Assembly: GCF_900111125.1 (NCBI RefSeq)
Contig: NZ_FOGE01000004.1
Location: 186,001-250,000, forward strand
Direction of reading: 5' to 3'
DNA: 64,000 nt
DNA from: Sphingobium sp. YR768
GTDB lineage: Bacteria; Pseudomonadota; Alphaproteobacteria; Sphingomonadales; Sphingomonadaceae
The notes beneath the pieces are model-generated. The model worked only from the letters and a program-made list of their open reading frames with translations, did not search any database and was not told the origin of the DNA. This document shows, piece after piece, positions 25,344 through 33,529 of this stretch. The stretch's first letter is position 1. The number at the start of each line of letters is the position of its first letter. The translations under genes and the position numbers were made by a program.

Positions 25344-25722
25344 GATCCTCTCCCTAGCCAGCTTTTCCACTTATGAAACCATTTATTATAAGTGATAACG
25401 GCTGCCAAAGCGATTTGCAAAATCTTGATAGATCATTGCCGATGGCGGCTGCGTGCATAAGCGGCAGATTACTTCCGATCGATGATTCAACTCGATGCAC
25501 TTTGGGTGGTGAGCATCCCTTGGTTGCCCATCAAAAGCGGTCGGTCCGTTGTCCACCCATCCCGGCCATTCGGCGGGCGTTGAATCTGTCCACACGGCCT
25601 AAAGCCCCCAGCTTCCAAAAATAAGCATCTCTGCTTCAAGCCATTGCCGAAAAGCCGGTGTGCGTTAGGCCTGCGATAACCGCCCGCCGCTACGCTATCA
25701 CCCCGGAAATAGGGGGCGGGCG
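25344..25722. other. AT-richer intergenic stretch beside the acyltransferase gene
   Basis: 379 bases. Open frames exist but have weak codon character and no ribosome binding site. It must hold the promoter of the acyltransferase gene (leftward) and of the lipoprotein at 25723 (rightward). Composition differs from the surrounding genome, consistent with an insertion boundary. No tRNA, repeat or integrase remnant was seen. Confidence 0.5.
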
Positions 25723-26238
25723 ATGCGGCGGATCGGGATCATGGGCTTAACGGCGATGCTGGCGTCCTGCGCGCCGCCGCCGGTGGACGATCCCGCCAAT
25801 GTGCCGCGCCTTGGCCGCTGGCGCGACGAGAGCCGCGCGATCGGCGTCACCATCGATGACCTCTCCGTGCCGCTGGAGGAGCTCCCCGCCAGCCTGCGCG
25901 CCGACATGGAAAAGGGCGCGCGGACAAAGGAGCTATGCACCGAACCGCGCGTGCGTGATGCCGACGAAGCTACCCGCCTGCTGCGCGCCCAACTGCCCGA
26001 ATGCACGATGGAGCAGTGGACGCAGGACGGCGCCACCCTGACCGGCCTGGCCCGCTGCGCCCCGCAGGCGGTGAACGGCGCACAGGCGACCCCGACCGTC
26101 CGGGCGGAGGGGATGGTCGGCGCCACCTATCTGCGCCTCGACATTCAAAGCATCCTGCGCATTCCCGAACCCTCCGGCGCCAGCCACAGCGCGGTCCTGC
26201 GCCTGCGCCGCACCCTCGAACGGATCGGCGACTGCTGA
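25723..26238 (+). CDS. DUF3617-like lipoprotein (copy 3, divergent)
   Basis: A 171-residue predicted lipoprotein. The signal ends Leu-Ala-Ser-Cys near residue 16. The mature part has Pro-Arg-Leu-Gly-Arg-Trp-Arg-Asp (compare Gly-Glu-Trp in the 23410 protein), paired Cys residues and a C-terminal Arg-Ile-Gly-Asp-Cys. It shares overall pattern with the DUF3617 copies at 22444 and 23410 but is more divergent. GGGGG before the ATG supports the start. It converges on the metallo-hydrolase gene with nine bases between stops. Confidence 0.72.
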   Translation: MRRIGIMGLTAMLASCAPPPVDDPANVPRLGRWRDESRAIGVTIDDLSVPLEELPASLRADMEKGARTKELCTEPRVRDADEATRLLRAQLPECTMEQWTQDGATLTGLARCAPQAVNGAQATPTVRAEGMVGATYLRLDIQSILRIPEPSGASHSAVLRLRRTLERIGDC

Positions 26239-26247
26239 TCGGCTTTC

Positions 26248-27480
26248 CTATTCCAGCGCCCGGATCGCCCGTTCGTCGCACCGTTTCGGCCCGATCGGCA
26301 CCGGGCTGACGGTCGGCACCAGCAGCGACTGCCCCACCCGCAACGGGGCGAAGCGCTTTCGCTCTATCCCCTCGCAGCGCAGATATTGCTCCAGCATCCG
26401 GGGCGGCGTGTCCCATTGTTCGTAGGACAGGCGGAACGTGCCCCAATGGATCGGGATCGCGGTCGAAGCGCCCAGCCGTTTGAACACCTCCACCGCCTGC
26501 GCCGGGCCGATATGCGCGTCCGACTGCATCTGCCCCGGCCAGAAGCGGAAGGCGCCGATCGGGATCAGCGCCAGCCGGATCGGGCCATAGCGCGCCGCGT
26601 CATAGGGCCAGGCCATGTCGCCCGCGCCGGTATCCCCGGCGAAGAAGATATTCCCCGCCCGCGTCCCGATCACGAAACTGGACCACAGCGCCCGGTTGCG
26701 GTCGGTGCCCCACCGGCTGCCCCAATGATGGTTGCGGGTCACATGCACCTGATAATCGGGGCAATGTTCATAATTGCCGCACTGGATCACCGCCTGCGGG
26801 GCAAGTCCGTTGAGCGCCGCGCCGCTGACCGACTGGCCCCAGTCCAGCGCCGTCGCCGGAATCCCGTTGGCCTTCAGGATCGCGTCATTGCCCAGACTGG
26901 TGACGATCCTGGGCCGGTCCCGCGCCCACAGCCGCTTCAATGTCGGCAGGTCCATATGGTCATAATGATTATGGCTCAGCACGATCAGGTCGATCTTCGG
27001 CAGGTCGTCGAAGCGGATGCCCGGCCGCGCGACCCGTTTCGGCCCCAGCGGCGGCAGCGGGCTGGCATAGTCGGACCAGATCGGATCGGTCAGGATGTTG
27101 AGCCCCGCCGCCTGCACCAGCACGGTCGCATGGCCGACCCATGTGGCCACCATGCCGCGCGGCGCGGCAAAGGGGGCCGGGCGCGCCGGCTTGACCGCGA
27201 TCGCCTCCGGCCAGGGCGGCCGGTCGTCATTGCCCAGCAGCCAGCGCGCGATGAAGCCCTGCCGGCTGGCGCCCGGCGGCGCGGGCATATCGATCACGCC
27301 ATCGGGATTGTGGAAATGCGCGCCGTCAAAATGGCGGCTGACCGGCCCCTGATAATAGATCCGGTCCAGAAAGGGCGGCAATATGGTGATCGTCAGGCAC
27401 AGCGTGATGACAAGGAACAGCAGCGCCACGCCCGCGCCCCTTATCACCGCGAAAACATTGATGCTGAAAAGGCGACCCAT
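26248..27480 (-). CDS. Membrane-anchored metallo-beta-lactamase-fold hydrolase (NAPE-PLD/UlaG-like)
   Basis: A 410-residue protein with an N-terminal membrane helix (about 10-35) and a metallo-beta-lactamase domain. The metal motif His170-Asn-His172-Tyr-Asp174-His175 is intact; further ligands are His in Arg-Asn-His-His-Trp, Asp in Ala-Gly-Asp-Thr-Gly and His in Ile-Pro-Ile-His-Trp-Gly. The Arg-Asn-His-His-Trp-Gly-Ser-Arg and Trp-Ala-Gly-type elements are those of the branch that includes N-acylphosphatidylethanolamine phospholipase D. A phospholipid-type substrate is plausible but not shown. The ATG at 27480 has GGGAG upstream; longer frames upstream are Pro/Arg-rich and unlikely. Confidence 0.85.
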   Translation of the reverse strand: MGRLFSINVFAVIRGAGVALLFLVITLCLTITILPPFLDRIYYQGPVSRHFDGAHFHNPDGVIDMPAPPGASRQGFIARWLLGNDDRPPWPEAIAVKPARPAPFAAPRGMVATWVGHATVLVQAAGLNILTDPIWSDYASPLPPLGPKRVARPGIRFDDLPKIDLIVLSHNHYDHMDLPTLKRLWARDRPRIVTSLGNDAILKANGIPATALDWGQSVSGAALNGLAPQAVIQCGNYEHCPDYQVHVTRNHHWGSRWGTDRNRALWSSFVIGTRAGNIFFAGDTGAGDMAWPYDAARYGPIRLALIPIGAFRFWPGQMQSDAHIGPAQAVEVFKRLGASTAIPIHWGTFRLSYEQWDTPPRMLEQYLRCEGIERKRFAPLRVGQSLLVPTVSPVPIGPKRCDERAIRALE

Positions 27481-27661
27481 GCCCACTCCCGAAAGATGCC
27501 ATGGGCGGACATAGCGCGGATCGGCGACACGGCAAGGGTTGGGGTTGGGGCCGGGGGCGGGGCAGGGGCGCAACCCATGAAAAAGGGGACGGAAAACCGC
27601 CCCCTTCGTCCGGTCTGTCTGACCGAACAGCTATCGTATACGCCCAGCTATCACCACTATC

Positions 27662-27802
27662 GTCATGCTGAACTTGTTTCAGCATCCATCGTGCCACAGC
27701 ATCAGGTCAGGCGGCGGCGATCGACTTCATGACTATCGATCATGCCTCCGCATGCTTCGGCGCATGTGGATAAATGGATGCTGAAACAAGTTCAGCAAGA
27801 CG
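27662..27802. repeat. Intergenic inverted repeat, family B (copy 2)
   Basis: Left arm 27662-27687 is identical to the left arm of copy 1 at 13741-13766. The right arm GGATGCTGAAACAAGTTCAG (27777-27796, continuing to 27798) is its reverse complement without the interruption seen in copy 1. Confidence 0.85.
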
Positions 27803-27842
27803 TGTTTCTGATCAGGAAAGATACGTTAAGCAGCGCGCCTGC

Positions 27843-27880
27843 GCCGCACCGGCATTCCATCGAAGTGGAGCCGGTGCGGC
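27843..27880 (-). terminator. Stem-loop after TonB receptor 2, possible terminator
   Basis: GCCGCACCGGC at 27843 pairs perfectly with GCCGGTGCGGC at 27870-27880, 12 bases from the stop of the receptor gene. There is no clear T-tract after it on the minus strand, so intrinsic termination is uncertain. Confidence 0.5.
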
Positions 27881-27892
27881 AATCAAGCCGAC

Positions 27893-30817
27893 TTACATCG
27901 TGATCTTGGCGCCCGCATACATATAGCGGCCGACATAGCTGACCGGATAGTTGCTCGACGCGATCGAGGGCTGCTGGTCGAACAGGTTGTTCGCGCCGAC
28001 ATAGAAACGGAACCGCTCGTCCACGTCATAGGCGACGTACAGGTCGTGCTGCCACTTTTCCTTGTACCAGAGATATTCCGGCGCTGCGATGTCGGGATTA
28101 GCGTCGGTCTGCTCGGTGGTGTAGCGGCGGGTCTTGCTGAACCAGCTTACGCCATAGTTGACCGTCAGCTTGTCCAGCTTCCACGTAATGTCGCCGGTCA
28201 CGTTCCACTTGGGGAAATACGGCTCTTCACGATCGACATTAACCTCGGCGCCCGGCGTCGCAATGAACTGCAACTTGTCGAGATAACCGCCGACCAGCGA
28301 GATGCTGAACGCCCCCGCCTTGGCGGTATTGAAGCTGTAGTTCAGCTTCATGTCGGCGCCGGCAGTCTTGAAATTGGCGACATTTTGCGGCTGGACGAAG
28401 TAACCTGCGATATAGCCGGTGCCGGTGGCGCGCGTGATATTCTGGCAATAGACATTGTCCAGCGTCGGCTGGTCGACACACAGGCCGGCCAGCTCTTCGG
28501 CTGTCGGCGTGCTGATCGCATTCTTGATCTTGATGTCATACCAGTCGAACGACGCGATCAGGCCCGGAATGAAGCGCGGGCGCAATACGGTGCCCGCCGT
28601 CCAGGTCCGTGCCGTTTCTTCCTGCAGATTGCGGTTGCCGCCCGAATTGCCCGGGAGGCTGACTGTTGCCGTCGGATCATTTTCGGGGTTGAAGGCTGCG
28701 ATCTGTTCCGGCGTCAGACCGGCAGCGGTCAGGGCCGCCTGGCAATTGGCGGCGCGATATTGCGTGCCCTCGCCGATATAGACCGGATCGCACGGATCGC
28801 CGATGAACGAGAAGCCGCCGTTACGCGGCGCGAACAATTCGGTGATGTTGGGCGCTCGCACCGCTTCGGACAATGTAGCGCGGAAGGTGATGTCGGGGAT
28901 CGGCGCATAGGTGCCGTCCACCTTCCAGGTCGTGGTCTTGCCGACCGTCGAATAATCCGACAGGCGCACCGCCGCGCCGAACGACAACGCATAGGCGAAG
29001 GGTACTTCCTTCAGCACCGGCACCGACAATTCGCCGAAGATTTCCTTCACGTCGAAGCTGCCCTTTTCCGGCAACTGGAGCGAGAAGTCGGCCAGGGCGC
29101 CCTGCTGCAACAGTTCGTCGGGGACGAAGCTGCTCTTTTCCTTGCGATATTCGCCGCCGATCGCGAAGCCGATCGGGCCGCCGGGCAGTTCGAAAAACTG
29201 GCCAAAATCGCCGGAGATCGATCCCGACACGACATGCTGCTGGATCTTGGCGCGGTTCATGACGTCCGCATTGACCCAGTCGAGCGCCGCCTGGCTGGGC
29301 GATCCGTTGCCCAGCATGTTGAGCGGACGGCACCCGCTGCCTGCGCCCGGCGTGAAGGTGGTGGCCGGCGCATCATAATTGTCGGGATTGATATTGCCCG
29401 TCGGGTCCAGCGTAGACCGGCACACGATCTGGCCCGTCGCCGGATCGCGCACCGCGTCGATCGCCGCCCAGTAGCGGTCGCCGATGCGATAGTCGGTCAG
29501 CAGCACCTTCGACTTGGTCTGGCCGAACGTATAGGACAGTTCATAGCGCGCATGATCGGAAATCGCGCCTTCGAACCCGCCGACGAAGCGCATCGTCTCG
29601 CGGTTGTTCTTTTCGCCGCGCACGCCCATGTCGAAATTGTCGCGCGACACCAGCGCGCCGTCCGGCGCCAGATCGCCGAACTGGTCCTGCAAATAGGCAT
29701 TGTCCGGCGACAGATAGGTGAAGAAGTCGAAGGACGGCTGCGCCAATGTGAAGGTCTTGTTCTTCACATATTTGGCTTCGAAGAAGAATTTCAACGCATC
29801 GCTGAAATCATAATGCGACAGCAGGTTGAAATTATGCACCCGGTTATAGGCTTGCAGATCGCCCTGATAGCCCGCCAGCGGCGTGCTGTCGCCGCCCTGC
29901 GTCAGGCCGCCCGAAGAGGGCAGCAGCAGGCCGCGATCATAGACCTTGCCCTCGCCGGTAAAGTCCGGAATGCCGTCGAAATCGACGTCGATCGCGCCGC
30001 CCAGCGAACTGTCGGCATAGCGCAGATTGTTGAACGGCCGGCGGTCGGGCACGTTCGGATCGTCAGGAATGTCCGCCGGATCGCGCACGATGCCATAAGT
30101 GTTGAGCGGATTGCCGGTGCGGCTGCGGTTGAAGCTGCTGAGGCGGTCCTGTTCGCGGAACTCGTAGGACAGGGCGATATTGCCGCGCCCGTCGCTGAAA
30201 TTCTTGCCATAGGTCAGCGACCCATAGCGCTGTCCGGCATCGCCCCGGCTGGAAATCCCCACCTGTCCGCTCGCCTTGAAGCCGTCGAAATTGCGCATCA
30301 GGCGGAAATTGACCACGCCCGACACGCCGTCCGCGCCGTAAATGGCCGATGCGCCGCCGGTCAGCACGTCTACGCCCTCGATCAGGTCGTTGGGAATGGT
30401 GTTGATGTCGACCGCCGCCGATCCGGACAGGCTCGCCACATGGCGGCGGCCGTTGACCAGCACCAGCGTCCGGTTGTCACCCAGCCCGCGCAGGTCGAGC
30501 AGCGCTACGCCGACCGCGCCGAAATCGCTGTTGGACCCCGACGTCCGCGCGCCGCCCAGCGAATTGATCAGCGCCGGATTCTGCGCCAGCGTATCAATGA
30601 TCTGGACGTTGCCCGCCTGCTCCAGCGTCTCGGCCGTCACCGTCACCAGCGGGTTGGCGATATTATAGTCGCTGCGCTGGATGCGGCTGCCGGTGACGAC
30701 GATCGTGTCGCTATCATCCGCGCCGGCGGATTGCTGCGCCATGGCGGGCAGGGCAGTCAGGGTGGAAAGGGCGCTTGCGGCCAAGAGGGTCCGCGCAAAA
30801 GCGGTGCGGTTGATCAT
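27893..30817 (-). CDS. TonB-dependent outer-membrane receptor (receptor 2)
   Basis: A 974-residue receptor with a signal peptide ending Ala-Met-Ala-Gln (about 28), TonB box Asp-Thr-Ile-Val-Val-Thr-Gly, a plug (about 50-170; Leu-Val-Leu-Val-Asn-Gly-Arg-Arg and Gly-Gly-Ala-Ser-Ala-Ile-Tyr-Gly-Ala-Asp-Gly-Val) and a barrel ending Ala-Gly-Ala-Lys-Ile-Thr-Met. The plug motifs are of the large sphingomonad/Caulobacter class often linked to carbohydrate or peptide uptake. AGGGG six bases upstream fits the ATG at 30817. No transporter or degradation genes flank it, so the substrate is unknown. Confidence 0.93.
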   Translation of the reverse strand: MINRTAFARTLLAASALSTLTALPAMAQQSAGADDSDTIVVTGSRIQRSDYNIANPLVTVTAETLEQAGNVQIIDTLAQNPALINSLGGARTSGSNSDFGAVGVALLDLRGLGDNRTLVLVNGRRHVASLSGSAAVDINTIPNDLIEGVDVLTGGASAIYGADGVSGVVNFRLMRNFDGFKASGQVGISSRGDAGQRYGSLTYGKNFSDGRGNIALSYEFREQDRLSSFNRSRTGNPLNTYGIVRDPADIPDDPNVPDRRPFNNLRYADSSLGGAIDVDFDGIPDFTGEGKVYDRGLLLPSSGGLTQGGDSTPLAGYQGDLQAYNRVHNFNLLSHYDFSDALKFFFEAKYVKNKTFTLAQPSFDFFTYLSPDNAYLQDQFGDLAPDGALVSRDNFDMGVRGEKNNRETMRFVGGFEGAISDHARYELSYTFGQTKSKVLLTDYRIGDRYWAAIDAVRDPATGQIVCRSTLDPTGNINPDNYDAPATTFTPGAGSGCRPLNMLGNGSPSQAALDWVNADVMNRAKIQQHVVSGSISGDFGQFFELPGGPIGFAIGGEYRKEKSSFVPDELLQQGALADFSLQLPEKGSFDVKEIFGELSVPVLKEVPFAYALSFGAAVRLSDYSTVGKTTTWKVDGTYAPIPDITFRATLSEAVRAPNITELFAPRNGGFSFIGDPCDPVYIGEGTQYRAANCQAALTAAGLTPEQIAAFNPENDPTATVSLPGNSGGNRNLQEETARTWTAGTVLRPRFIPGLIASFDWYDIKIKNAISTPTAEELAGLCVDQPTLDNVYCQNITRATGTGYIAGYFVQPQNVANFKTAGADMKLNYSFNTAKAGAFSISLVGGYLDKLQFIATPGAEVNVDREEPYFPKWNVTGDITWKLDKLTVNYGVSWFSKTRRYTTEQTDANPDIAAPEYLWYKEKWQHDLYVAYDVDERFRFYVGANNLFDQQPSIASSNYPVSYVGRYMYAGAKITM

Positions 30818-31023
30818 GCTATACCCCTGTTTCTTCGCGGCTCTCGACGGAGCGGAATAAGCGAAAAAATCTCAGGAAAGCACGCCAAGTCAATGAATCT
30901 GCGACGAACGCCCGCCAAGTGTAGCGCATTTATTGCGACATGTAGCAAAGCCGCAACATGGGCGCGGCCTGCCCCCGCGCGCATCAGGCTGCGCACGGGC
31001 AGACTGGCCCCTTTCAATATATC

Positions 31024-31839
31024 TTATTCGCCGACAGCCTCGGCCCGCGCGATCAGCGCCTGCGCTTCCTCGACATGCATCGTCTCGATCATCCGGCCCT
31101 CGAACCGCTCGGCCCCGCCGGTCGCCGCCTCGATCAGGCGGCGGGCGTCCGCCACCGCCTGCGCATCCGGGCCGAATATCTGATTGGCCACCGTCACCTG
31201 CGCCGGGTGGATCAGCGTCTTGCCGTCAAAGCCCAGCGCATGGCCCTCGGCGCATTCCGCCTCCAGCCCCGCAGCATCGTCCAGCCGGTTGAACACGCCG
31301 TCGAACACCGCGATCCCCGCCGCCCGCGCGGCCAGCACCACCGACTGCATGGCGAGGGACAGGCCCGCCCGCCCGGCCGACGGCGGAATGCCCAGATCCT
31401 TGCGCAGATCATTATTGCCCATGAACAGCCCGGCGCAGCCTTCCCCCGCCGCGATCGCCGGCGCCGCCAGCACGCCGCGCGCGCTCTCGATCATCGCGAT
31501 CACCGGCTTGTGGCACACGCTGAACACATCCTTGACCTGCTTGGGATGCTCCACCTTGGGCAGCACCACATAATGTGCGCCCGACGCCTTGACCGCGATC
31601 ATCTCCACCCCGTGCCAGGGCGTCCCCTCCACATTGATCCGCACCGCGCTCAGCCGCCCGCCAAAGCCTTCGCCCAGCGCTTCGATCGCCCCGTCGCGCG
31701 CCGTTTCCTTGGCGTCGTCGGGCACCGCATCCTCCAGATCCAGTATCACCATGTCGCAGGGCAGGGTGCGCGCCTTGGCGATGGCGCGGGCGTTGGACGC
31801 GGGCAGGAACAGCAGCGAACGGGCGTGGCGCAGCAGCAT
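31024..31839 (-). CDS. CitE-like HpcH/HpaI aldolase/citrate lyase family protein
   Basis: A 271-residue TIM-barrel protein. The Ser-Leu-Leu-Phe-Leu-Pro opening, Ile-Leu-Asp-Leu-Glu-Asp-Ala-Val (Mg2+-binding region), Ile-Glu-Ser-Ala-Arg-Gly and Gly-Phe-Asp-Gly-Lys-Thr-Leu-Ile-His-Pro are shared with the beta subunit of citrate lyase and with malyl-/citramalyl-CoA lyases. No citrate lyase alpha or gamma genes accompany it, so a stand-alone acyl-CoA lyase or thioesterase role is more likely. GAGGAGAG seven bases upstream fits the ATG. Which CoA ester it acts on cannot be told. Confidence 0.88.
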   Translation of the reverse strand: MLLRHARSLLFLPASNARAIAKARTLPCDMVILDLEDAVPDDAKETARDGAIEALGEGFGGRLSAVRINVEGTPWHGVEMIAVKASGAHYVVLPKVEHPKQVKDVFSVCHKPVIAMIESARGVLAAPAIAAGEGCAGLFMGNNDLRKDLGIPPSAGRAGLSLAMQSVVLAARAAGIAVFDGVFNRLDDAAGLEAECAEGHALGFDGKTLIHPAQVTVANQIFGPDAQAVADARRLIEAATGGAERFEGRMIETMHVEEAQALIARAEAVGE

Positions 31840-31938
31840 GAATATTCTCTCCTCGGGCGGGCCATATAACGGGTTTGCCTTTCCCCGTTAAAGATTAGCG
31901 CGCATAATCCAACCCATCACCTGGGGAGAGATCGGACC

Positions 31939-32913
31939 ATGCTCACCACTTTCGCACTCACGCTGACCGGCCTCGTCCTCTTCTACCTCGCCGTCAGCGT
32001 GAAGGTGGTGCGGCAGGGCTATCAATATACGATCGAACGCTTCGGCCGTTTCACCGAAGTCGCCAAGCCCGGCCTCAATTTCTACCCCGCCTTCTTCTAT
32101 GCCGTGGGTCGCAAGATCAACATGATGGAGCAGGTCGTCGACATTCCGGGGCAGGAAATCATCACCAAGGATAATGCCATGGTGTCGGTCGACGGCGTGG
32201 TCTTCTTTCAGGTGCTGGACCCGGCCAAGGCCGCCTATGAAGTGTCCGAACTCTATGTCGCCATCATGCAGCTTGCCACCACCAACCTGCGCACGGTGAT
32301 GGGGTCGCTGGACCTGGACGAAACCCTCTCGAAACGTGACGAGATCAACGCCCGTCTGCTCTCCGTGGTCGATCACGCCACCAACGCCTGGGGCATCAAG
32401 ATCACCCGCGTGGAGCTGAAGGACATCCGTCCGCCCGCCGACATCGTCAACGCCATGGGCCGCCAGATGAAGGCGGAGCGCGAAAAGCGCGCCAATATTC
32501 TGGACGCGGAAGGCGCGCGCGCCGCCGAAATTTTGCGCGCCGAAGGGCAGAAGCAATCGCAGATATTGGAGGCGGAAGGCCGCCGCGAAGCCGCCTTCCG
32601 CGACGCCGAAGCCCGCGAACGCGAAGCCGAGGCCGAAGCCAAGGCGACGCAGATGGTGTCGCAGGCGATATCGGAGGGCAATCCGCAGGCGCTCAACTAC
32701 TTCATCGCGCAAAAATATACCGAAGCCGTCGCCGCCTTCGCCACGTCCCCCAATGCCAAGACCATCCTCTTCCCGGTCGAGGCGACCCAGTTGATCGGCA
32801 CGCTGGGCGGCATCGGCCAACTGGCAAAGGACGCGCTGGGCACCGACGGCACCCCCACCCCGCCGGCCCCATCCGCCCCCCGCCGCGGCCCCTTCGGCCA
32901 AAGCCAGGGATGA
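31939..32913 (+). CDS. qmcA: SPFH/band-7 membrane protein (QmcA/stomatin-like)
   Basis: A 324-residue protein with an N-terminal membrane helix (about 4-22), an SPFH domain (about 25-190; Val-Arg-Gln-Gly-Tyr, Glu-Arg-Phe-Gly-Arg-Phe) and a long Ala/Glu/Arg coiled-coil (about 185-245), then a Pro-rich tail. Such proteins build membrane microdomain scaffolds. The downstream NfeD-like gene is the usual partner. GGGGAGA upstream supports the ATG. A perfect palindromic repeat lies between it and the partner gene, which could split or stabilise the transcript. Confidence 0.93.
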   Translation: MLTTFALTLTGLVLFYLAVSVKVVRQGYQYTIERFGRFTEVAKPGLNFYPAFFYAVGRKINMMEQVVDIPGQEIITKDNAMVSVDGVVFFQVLDPAKAAYEVSELYVAIMQLATTNLRTVMGSLDLDETLSKRDEINARLLSVVDHATNAWGIKITRVELKDIRPPADIVNAMGRQMKAEREKRANILDAEGARAAEILRAEGQKQSQILEAEGRREAAFRDAEAREREAEAEAKATQMVSQAISEGNPQALNYFIAQKYTEAVAAFATSPNAKTILFPVEATQLIGTLGGIGQLAKDALGTDGTPTPPAPSAPRRGPFGQSQG

Positions 32914-32941
32914 TGGGGATGCGCAACATATCCCCCAACCC

Positions 32942-33007
32942 GTTCCCCGGCGAAGGCCGGGGCCCAGTTACGACCACCGATCTGGACCCCGGCCTTCGCC
33001 GGGGAAC
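32942..33007. repeat. Intergenic inverted repeat, family C (copy 1), inside the qmcA-nfeD operon
   Basis: Perfect 21-base arms at 32942-32962 (GTTCCCCGGCGAAGGCCGGG plus G) and 32987-33007, with a 24-base loop. A near-identical element lies at 38284-38349. Confidence 0.85.
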
Positions 33008-33067
33008 GGACAGACGCAACCCTCTACCATCCGGCGCAGGTGAGCACATAGCCCGGACCACCCACCC

Positions 33068-33514
33068 ATGACCGCCTTCCTCACCCTGCTGCACGACCAT
33101 TGGGCCTGGCTCGTCTTCGCCGCGCTGCTGGGCATAGCGGAAGTGCTGATGCCCGGTGTCTTCCTGATCTGGATCGCGGTCGCGGCGGCGCTGACCGGCC
33201 TTGCCGCGCTGGCGCTTCCGATCGGCCTGCCCGCGCAACTGCTGCTCTTCGCCGCGCTCAGCATCCTCGCCGTCTATGCCGGCCGCCGCTGGTATGTGGA
33301 TAACCCCGTCGCCTCCGCCGATCCCCTGCTCAACGACCGCACCGCCCGGCTGATCGGCCAGACGGTGACGGTGGTGGAGCCGATCAGCGGCGGCGAAGGC
33401 CGGGTCAGGGTCGGCGACAGCGTCTGGAGCGCCACCGGCCCGGACGCCCCTGTCGGCGCAAGGGTCCGCATCATGGGCGTCGAGGGTACGGTGCTCAAAG
33501 TGGAAAGCGCCTGA
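33068..33514 (+). CDS. NfeD-family membrane protein
   Basis: A 148-residue protein with two to three N-terminal hydrophobic helices (about 12-75) followed by a small beta-barrel OB-like domain (about 88-148; Leu-Ile-Gly-Gln-Thr-Val-Thr-Val ... Gly-Val-Glu-Gly-Thr-Val-Leu-Lys-Val). NfeD-like proteins pair with stomatin/QmcA proteins in bacteria and archaea, and this is the short, protease-less form. The two genes are on the same strand, 154 bases apart with the family C hairpin between them. They probably act together on inner-membrane organisation. Confidence 0.88.
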   Translation: MTAFLTLLHDHWAWLVFAALLGIAEVLMPGVFLIWIAVAAALTGLAALALPIGLPAQLLLFAALSILAVYAGRRWYVDNPVASADPLLNDRTARLIGQTVTVVEPISGGEGRVRVGDSVWSATGPDAPVGARVRIMGVEGTVLKVESA

Positions 33515-33529
33515 GCGCATTCCTTCCAC

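Larger units (their letters stand above)
27481..27892. other. Repeat-bearing intergenic region before TonB receptor 2's 3' end
   Basis: 412 bases with no credible gene. It contains the family B palindrome at 27662-27802 and the stem-loop at 27843-27880. The left part (27481-27600) should hold the promoter of the metallo-hydrolase gene; it includes a G-rich run (GGTTGGGGTTGGGGCC) with no evident role. Confidence 0.6.

Noticed and set aside
25373..25624. Short open frame in the AT-richer intergenic stretch
   Set aside because: No ribosome binding site, no recognisable motif and weak codon bias.
28046..31183. Open frame over 1,000 codons opposite TonB receptor 2
   Set aside because: Same shadow effect; no ribosome binding site and no recognisable motif.
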